Source: Bacillus massiliigorillae (GTDB taxonomy: Bacteria; Bacillota; Bacilli; Bacillales; DSM-1321). Taken from it: a stretch of 64,000 nucleotides of DNA. A model generated the notes under the pieces. The model made no database searches and had not been told where the DNA came from. It saw nothing but the letters and a program-made list of their open reading frames with translations. The stretch covers positions 51,393 to 115,392 of the forward strand of contig NZ_HG428747.1 of assembly GCF_000380245.2 (NCBI RefSeq), written 5' to 3'. Shown here one piece after another: positions 60,420 to 64,000 of this stretch. Position numbers and translations under genes: made by a program. Numbering within the stretch: the stretch's first letter is position 1; each line of letters opens with the position of its first letter.

Positions 60420-60495
60420 TGGCGGTCCCGACGGGAATCGAACCCGCGATCTCCTGCGTGACAGGCAGGCATGTTAACCGCTACACCACGGGACC
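60420..60495 (-). tRNA. tRNA-Asp (GTC)
   Basis: Acceptor GGTCCCG / CGGGACC, anticodon stem CCTGC / GCAGG with loop CTGTCAC, discriminator G and encoded CCA. Confidence 0.96.
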
Positions 60496-60580
60496 TAAAA
60501 ATTTCAACTATTAAACTATCAAGTAGAATGTAGCAAGCAAACCGTCCTTGCCGATTTGCTCACTTCTTCTACAATGCCGA

Positions 60581-60652
60581 TGACCCATACGGGATTCGAA
60601 CCCGTGTTACCGCCGTGAAAGGGCGGTGTCTTAACCGCTTGACCAATGGGCC
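60581..60652 (-). tRNA. tRNA-Glu (TTC)
   Basis: Acceptor GGCCCAT / ATGGGTC, anticodon stem CCGCC / GGCGG with loop CTTTCAC (anticodon TTC). CCA not encoded. Confidence 0.95.
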
Positions 60653-60657
60653 AAAAA

Positions 60658-60733
60658 TGGTGAGCCATGAAGGATTCGAACCTTCGACCCTCTGATTAAA
60701 AGTCAGATGCTCTACCGACTGAGCTAATGGCTC
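60658..60733 (-). tRNA. tRNA-Lys (TTT)
   Basis: Acceptor GAGCCAT / ATGGCTC, anticodon stem CTGAC / GTCAG-type pair with loop CTTTTAA (TTT), CCA encoded. First in the transcript order Lys-Glu-Asp-Phe. Confidence 0.95.
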
Positions 60734-60835
60734 ATTACTTAATTTATTATCAGCAACGTTTTAAATAATAGCATATAATATATTAGAATTGCAATATATT
60801 TTTTCAAAAAAGTTTATATGAAGTTTTTACCATAC

Positions 60836-61013
60836 AAAAAGTGCAAGCGCCCGCTTTACGACGTATAGATTGGAGCACTTCGACTGAGATAAAGTCAACA
60901 CGAAGAGGCGGTAGCCTTTTTCGTGTTGACTTATCGTAGGAGATGGGCGAAATCTACTGGGCGCTGGAGCTAGACACCATTTAAAATTATATGCTTTCTT
61001 ATCTTTCAAAAAA
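60836..61013 (+). repeat. Structured dispersed repeat, copy 2
   Basis: Matches 42097-42285. Outer arms AGCGCCC (60846-60852) and GGGCGCT (60959-60965). Inside, GTCAACACGAA-G-AGGC-GGTA-GCCT-TT-TTCGTGTTGAC forms a long hairpin extended by GATAA / TTATC. The similarity continues past the outer arm through the AAAATTATAT stretch. Lies downstream of the minus-strand DUF350 gene, as copy 1 lies downstream of htrA. Confidence 0.9.
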
Positions 61014-61055
61014 GGTATTCTCCATCAGAAAACACCCTCTAAAAAACTTATGTTT

Positions 61056-61472
61056 TTAATACGTTAAACTTGCAGCTACAACAATACCAACCACAATAGC
61101 AAGGGAAAATAAACTAAAACCAATTGCTGTATTCCCTTCCTCAACCTTCTTCTCTACATTAATGCTAGGTCTTAAGATTATTTCTATTACTAAGTACACA
61201 ACAACTTGAACAACGATACCTACAAGACCCCAAATAAAAGCATCTAATAAACTAACTGAGTTAGACCACACTGTATAAATAATAATCGCTAAACCAATTG
61301 CTTTTCCCCATAGCTTTAAAGCAACTGCCACATTTCCTTGTGATATTAGCTTCATTTCTGAAAACCTCGTCGTCAAAGCAAATGCAATCAACCCTATTAA
61401 AATTAAAAACAACCCTGTACCAGCATGTGCCAAGAAATCCAGTAATGCTGATAAAGATATGAAATTATCCAT
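61056..61472 (-). CDS. DUF350 membrane protein (YjfL-like)
   Basis: 138-residue protein with four hydrophobic segments (for example FLILIGLIAFALTTRF and AFIWGLVGIVVQVVVYLVIEIIL). It matches the DUF350 family, which includes E. coli YjfL. Its ATG overlaps the stop of the ATP-grasp gene (TAATG), so the two are translationally coupled. In many bacteria DUF350 proteins sit beside YjfC/YgiC-type ATP-grasp ligases and Gly-rich lipoproteins; function unknown. Confidence 0.82.
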   Translation of the reverse strand: MDNFISLSALLDFLAHAGTGLFLILIGLIAFALTTRFSEMKLISQGNVAVALKLWGKAIGLAIIIYTVWSNSVSLLDAFIWGLVGIVVQVVVYLVIEIILRPSINVEKKVEEGNTAIGFSLFSLAIVVGIVVAASLTY

Positions 61473-62758
61473 TATTCATTTTCCTCCCTCTTATGATAAC
61501 CAATCGGTAAAAAATATGAAGTATTATCCGTAATTGGACCGCCAGCTCTAATACCAATAGCAGCCGACTTACCGTTTAATAAAAAGCTTCCATACATAAT
61601 ATGAGCTGTTTTCTTTCCTTCCTCCGTTACAATATCGTATCGTGGTAACTCTATGTATTTTTGATAAATTGGCAACTCCATAGCATAGGTTTGATGTTGG
61701 TCTTCTACCTGTAACAGCCCCTTTTCATTAAAAATTTGGACTGTATCTCCTTCTCTGCCAAAAGAAGGCTTCTTCACATATTTCACATCGAGCTCTTTAA
61801 ATACATCTTCATCTAAATAAGTAGGCAGAAAATACGTTTCAATCCACTCATGTTCATCCGCTGAATAAAACTCATGCTGCTCCTCATGTAATCCCCAAAT
61901 AAGAGAAATGATTGCTTTTGACTGTAATAAAAAGGCTGATGGCGGATTAAGTATAGCAACATCTTTATTTTCAACTAATCGTAAAAGTATTTCTCCAACT
62001 TTATCACTTGTTGTTGGATCTTCATCGTTTATCAAATGTTCGATTGGGTATGTTTGTCGATACAGTACATCGATTTTCTCTAAATTTGGAGTATATACGC
62101 CTCTCGGAATTGAAATCTGTCCATTCTCCACTACGTCTTCCTCGACAATCTTTAATTCATGAATAGGAATACACTCTGCATGTTCCCCATACAAGTCAGC
62201 TAAATAGGCTGATGTAAAGAAATCCTCTTCATGATCTGAATGTGAGGTAAATACAACTTTACCATTTCGAGGAGCTCCAATACTTGCTAACGACCACTGT
62301 ACAGCATGCCTAATACTATCGGCTAAATTCTCTTCATACCCCGCATTCACATTATCACAACTAAAATACTGACATACATGATGATTCACGTGAAACGTTT
62401 CCTTAATAAAGGTAGGTGTATCGCTATTAATTTCCAATAATTTAATCTCCTGATTACTTACAACTAAATCTAAGCGAGCAATTACACTTTCAAAAGGGAT
62501 GTTCTTAATACGCAGATAAGAAAGCGTTTGTTTTGGAAAACCAAGCTGAAGTAAAGTTTCATCATCTAACTGTCGCAGTAAAGAAGATGTTTTATAGAAG
62601 ATACGTCCAATTCTTTCTGTAGCTGTTCGTATAGTACCAATTCTTTCACGATTTTCTATTTTAATATCTAACAATGCATATTCCGTCCCATATATATCAT
62701 GCCAAAACTGTGGAATACTACCGTATAACTGCTGACGCTCTGCTACATGGCTTCTCAT
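61472..62758 (-). CDS. ATP-grasp ligase of the glutathionylspermidine-synthase family (YjfC/YgiC-like)
   Basis: 428 residues. A GspS C-terminal-type ATP-grasp domain: LLEINSDTPTF (ligand binding), KKPSFGREGDTVQIFNEKG (nucleotide Lys/Gly loop), IMYGSFLLNGKSAAIGIRAGGPITDNTSYFLPIGY (end motif). The CHAP amidase half of true GspS enzymes is absent, so this is a stand-alone ligase that should join an amino group to a carboxylate with ATP. ATG 62758 follows CGGAGG; a longer frame to 62881 overlaps the upstream lipoprotein gene and is not likely. The neighbour lipoprotein with a Gly-rich tail is a candidate substrate. Confidence 0.85.
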   Translation of the reverse strand: MRSHVAERQQLYGSIPQFWHDIYGTEYALLDIKIENRERIGTIRTATERIGRIFYKTSSLLRQLDDETLLQLGFPKQTLSYLRIKNIPFESVIARLDLVVSNQEIKLLEINSDTPTFIKETFHVNHHVCQYFSCDNVNAGYEENLADSIRHAVQWSLASIGAPRNGKVVFTSHSDHEEDFFTSAYLADLYGEHAECIPIHELKIVEEDVVENGQISIPRGVYTPNLEKIDVLYRQTYPIEHLINDEDPTTSDKVGEILLRLVENKDVAILNPPSAFLLQSKAIISLIWGLHEEQHEFYSADEHEWIETYFLPTYLDEDVFKELDVKYVKKPSFGREGDTVQIFNEKGLLQVEDQHQTYAMELPIYQKYIELPRYDIVTEEGKKTAHIMYGSFLLNGKSAAIGIRAGGPITDNTSYFLPIGYHKREENE

Positions 62759-62759
62759 A

Positions 62760-63203
62760 TCAGCCTCCGAATCCTCCTTTAGATCCACTGCCAATTCCAG
62801 ATTTATAGCTTTTATTTTCACTTGATGAACCACTACCAGAATAGCTTCCACCGCCCCCGCTACCTGATGAATACTCTTCATTCTTGGTATTTGGTCGATA
62901 GCTTTGTCTGTACGTTTTATATTTACTACTCGACGTTAAAGCACTTCTTGAATTAAACATTTGTCCCATCAAATAATACATTCCAAAATTGCTAGATCGT
63001 CGATCATCACAATAATACGTTCCTGTATCATCATCCCAATCCCAATCACCACAGGAAACGTCAGTTGGTTCAGCAGGCCGATTTTTGGCTGCATTCTTCT
63101 CATCGTAATTATTTTGACCCTCTTCCTGATTGTTACATGCAGTCACAGAAACAGCCATTAGCGTCGCTACTACACCAGCCATCATTTTCTTTGTCTTCTT
63201 CAT
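62760..63203 (-). CDS. YgiB/YjfM-like (DUF1190) lipoprotein with Gly/Ser-rich tail
   Basis: 147 residues: lipobox SVTAC with Cys23; a short Cys-containing acidic core (SCGDWDWDDDTGTYYCDD) with two Cys; then a low-complexity tail of Ser, Gly, Tyr and Lys that ends KGGFGG. This layout matches DUF1190 proteins YgiB and YjfM, which sit next to YgiC/YjfC ligases. GGGAGG precedes the ATG. The GGFGG-type C-terminus is often conserved in the family and could be what the ligase modifies; this is an inference. Located at the outer face of the membrane. Confidence 0.75.
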   Translation of the reverse strand: MKKTKKMMAGVVATLMAVSVTACNNQEEGQNNYDEKNAAKNRPAEPTDVSCGDWDWDDDTGTYYCDDRRSSNFGMYYLMGQMFNSRSALTSSSKYKTYRQSYRPNTKNEEYSSGSGGGGSYSGSGSSSENKSYKSGIGSGSKGGFGG

Positions 63204-63209
63204 GATTCC

Positions 63210-63674
63210 TTAATCCTCCCACTCATAGCCTGTTGGTGTAACGTACAATACATACGCTTTACGATCTTCATCCAGCTCAGCACTATCTCTTTCATACTCC
63301 AACTGGTTAACAAACGTGAAAGTTGATCCAATAATGCATAATACTTCAATATGAAACTCAAGATACTTTGTTTCCAATAACGGATGATTACGGATTGCAT
63401 TTAACTCACGAATTTCAAGCGTAATCATATTTCCAATGCCACCACGAATGGTTTCAGGAGGACTCTCTTCATAAACTTCAACATATATAACAAATAAATT
63501 TTTTTCAATTGAAGAAGAAACTTGTTTATATGTAACCCCATCTTTTACAAAAAATTCACATTCTCTTCTCGCTAACATTTCTTCTAACTCAATATTGTCA
63601 TAATGATACAAGGATTTATATTCTTCATTTCCTAGCCAAAGTCGATATTCTAACACCTGTTTTTGAAACTCCAA
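63210..63674 (-). CDS. Unknown protein, first gene of the ATP-grasp operon
   Basis: 154 residues from TTG 63674 (AAGGGG about 9 bases upstream). No signal or membrane segment. It is rich in Glu and Tyr and seems to form a small alpha/beta domain: WLGNEEYKSLYHYDNIELEEMLARREC, then YVEVYEESPPETIRGGIGNM and VLYVTPTGYEWED at the end. I do not recognise the family. Its stop is 6 bases before the lipoprotein gene and overlaps its ribosome site, so it belongs to the same operon. A TTG start with a good site is common here (queT, htrA). Confidence 0.72.
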   Translation of the reverse strand: MEFQKQVLEYRLWLGNEEYKSLYHYDNIELEEMLARRECEFFVKDGVTYKQVSSSIEKNLFVIYVEVYEESPPETIRGGIGNMITLEIRELNAIRNHPLLETKYLEFHIEVLCIIGSTFTFVNQLEYERDSAELDEDRKAYVLYVTPTGYEWED

Positions 63675-64000
63675 GTAATCAGCCCCTTCTTCACTTTACC
63701 CCGTTCAAACGAATGCTCAGTGTGGGATAAAATGTTCCGCCGAGCATAGTTTCACTTTATATGTACGTACATCACAAGATAGCGGTTTCAATAAATCGAA
63801 AATATATCTATATCACAACCATTATTATATGGAAAAACACAATTAATATCTTTGCTTTAAAAGAAAAAGCATCAATAGTCCTTCTTTTTGCAAAAAACGT
63901 CCAAATGACAGTTAAAAGTGGGGCCAACTAATCATAAGCGGGTTGATACGGTTTCAGAGGCTATTAGAGGATACAATAAGTATAAAAAAAGTCCTCCTCT
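63675..64000. other. Right-edge intergenic region
   Basis: No supportable gene. It should contain the promoter of the ATP-grasp operon (minus strand). A short palindrome TGTACGTACA lies near 63760. A purine-rich stretch with an A-run near 63985 may be part of a hairpin cut by the window end; I cannot call it. Confidence 0.4.

Noticed and set aside
60288..60733. tRNA cluster as a phage or island attachment site
   Set aside because: No direct repeat of a tRNA 3' end and no integrase gene were seen in the flanks.
1..64000. CRISPR array, IS transposase, prophage or restriction-modification system
   Set aside because: No regularly spaced repeats, transposase motifs or phage structural genes are visible in any part of the window.

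Overview
The window is chromosomal DNA of a low-GC, Gram-positive, spore-former-type bacterium of the family Bacillaceae. The evidence is the walRKHIJ-htrA-rlmH block, T-box and SAM-I leaders, Fur boxes, lipobox proteins without outer-membrane genes, a SinI-domain peptide and AGGAGG-type ribosome binding sites. The arginine block (argS with T-box, argR, arcA-argF-arcD-arcC-arcR) and the Isd-like heme genes resemble the Bacillus cereus group, but I cannot assign a species from this window. No phage, integrase, IS transposase or CRISPR array was seen.

Layout. 1-0.95 kb: the 3' part of an unrecognised repeat protein cut by the window edge. 1.3-4.5 kb: Fur-boxed heme/iron ABC transporter with an IsdG heme monooxygenase. 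4.6-7.4 kb: tandem DUF305 protein, DbpA-type RNA helicase and YbaK deacylase. 7.8-11.7 kb: SAM-I riboswitch, metNIQ and a GldA-like dehydrogenase. 11.9-20 kb: phosphodiesterase, UMF1 transporter, GpmA, a second IsdG, an amino-acid ABC transporter, an LprI lipoprotein and a thioesterase. 20-28.5 kb: Fur-boxed orphan siderophore ATPase, CBS protein, and MarR, PadR, HxlR and MarR regulators each beside a likely target (exporter, SpxH-like oxidoreductase, KstD-like flavoprotein). 28.6-41 kb: PhnA, GuaC, a second Fur-boxed ABC transporter with a HugZ-like protein, glutaminase, a tiny SinI peptide, a short UvrC-like nuclease, QueT behind a preQ1-II-like leader, SDR, a DUF2829/Tad2-like protein, Gfo/Idh/MocA oxidoreductase and two unknown genes. 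41-51 kb: rlmH, CxxH/CxxC protein, htrA, walJIHKR and an M23 peptidase. 51-60 kb: argS and the arginine deiminase pathway. 60.3-60.7 kb: four tRNAs. 61-63.7 kb: a YjfC/YjfM/YjfL-like ATP-grasp, lipoprotein and membrane-protein operon.

How it works together. Two ABC importers and a lone ATPase carry Fur boxes. Three heme-degrading-type enzymes (two IsdG, one HugZ-like) point to heme as a major iron source. Methionine import is under SAM control, and the co-transcribed dehydrogenase suggests use of a methionine-related 2-oxo or 2-hydroxy acid. Arginine is fermented to ornithine, CO2, ammonia and ATP under probable ArgR, CcpA and ArcR control, while a T-box lets ArgRS respond to uncharged tRNA-Arg. 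A perfect WalR-type direct repeat lies upstream of walRK, with a near match upstream of the M23 peptidase.

Best candidates for something new: the ATP-grasp/Gly-rich lipoprotein operon at the right end, the SAM-regulated dehydrogenase, the chromosomal Tad2-like gene, the expanded preQ1-II-like leader, two dispersed structured repeat families (each present twice), the orphan SinI peptide, and the edge-truncated repeat protein.
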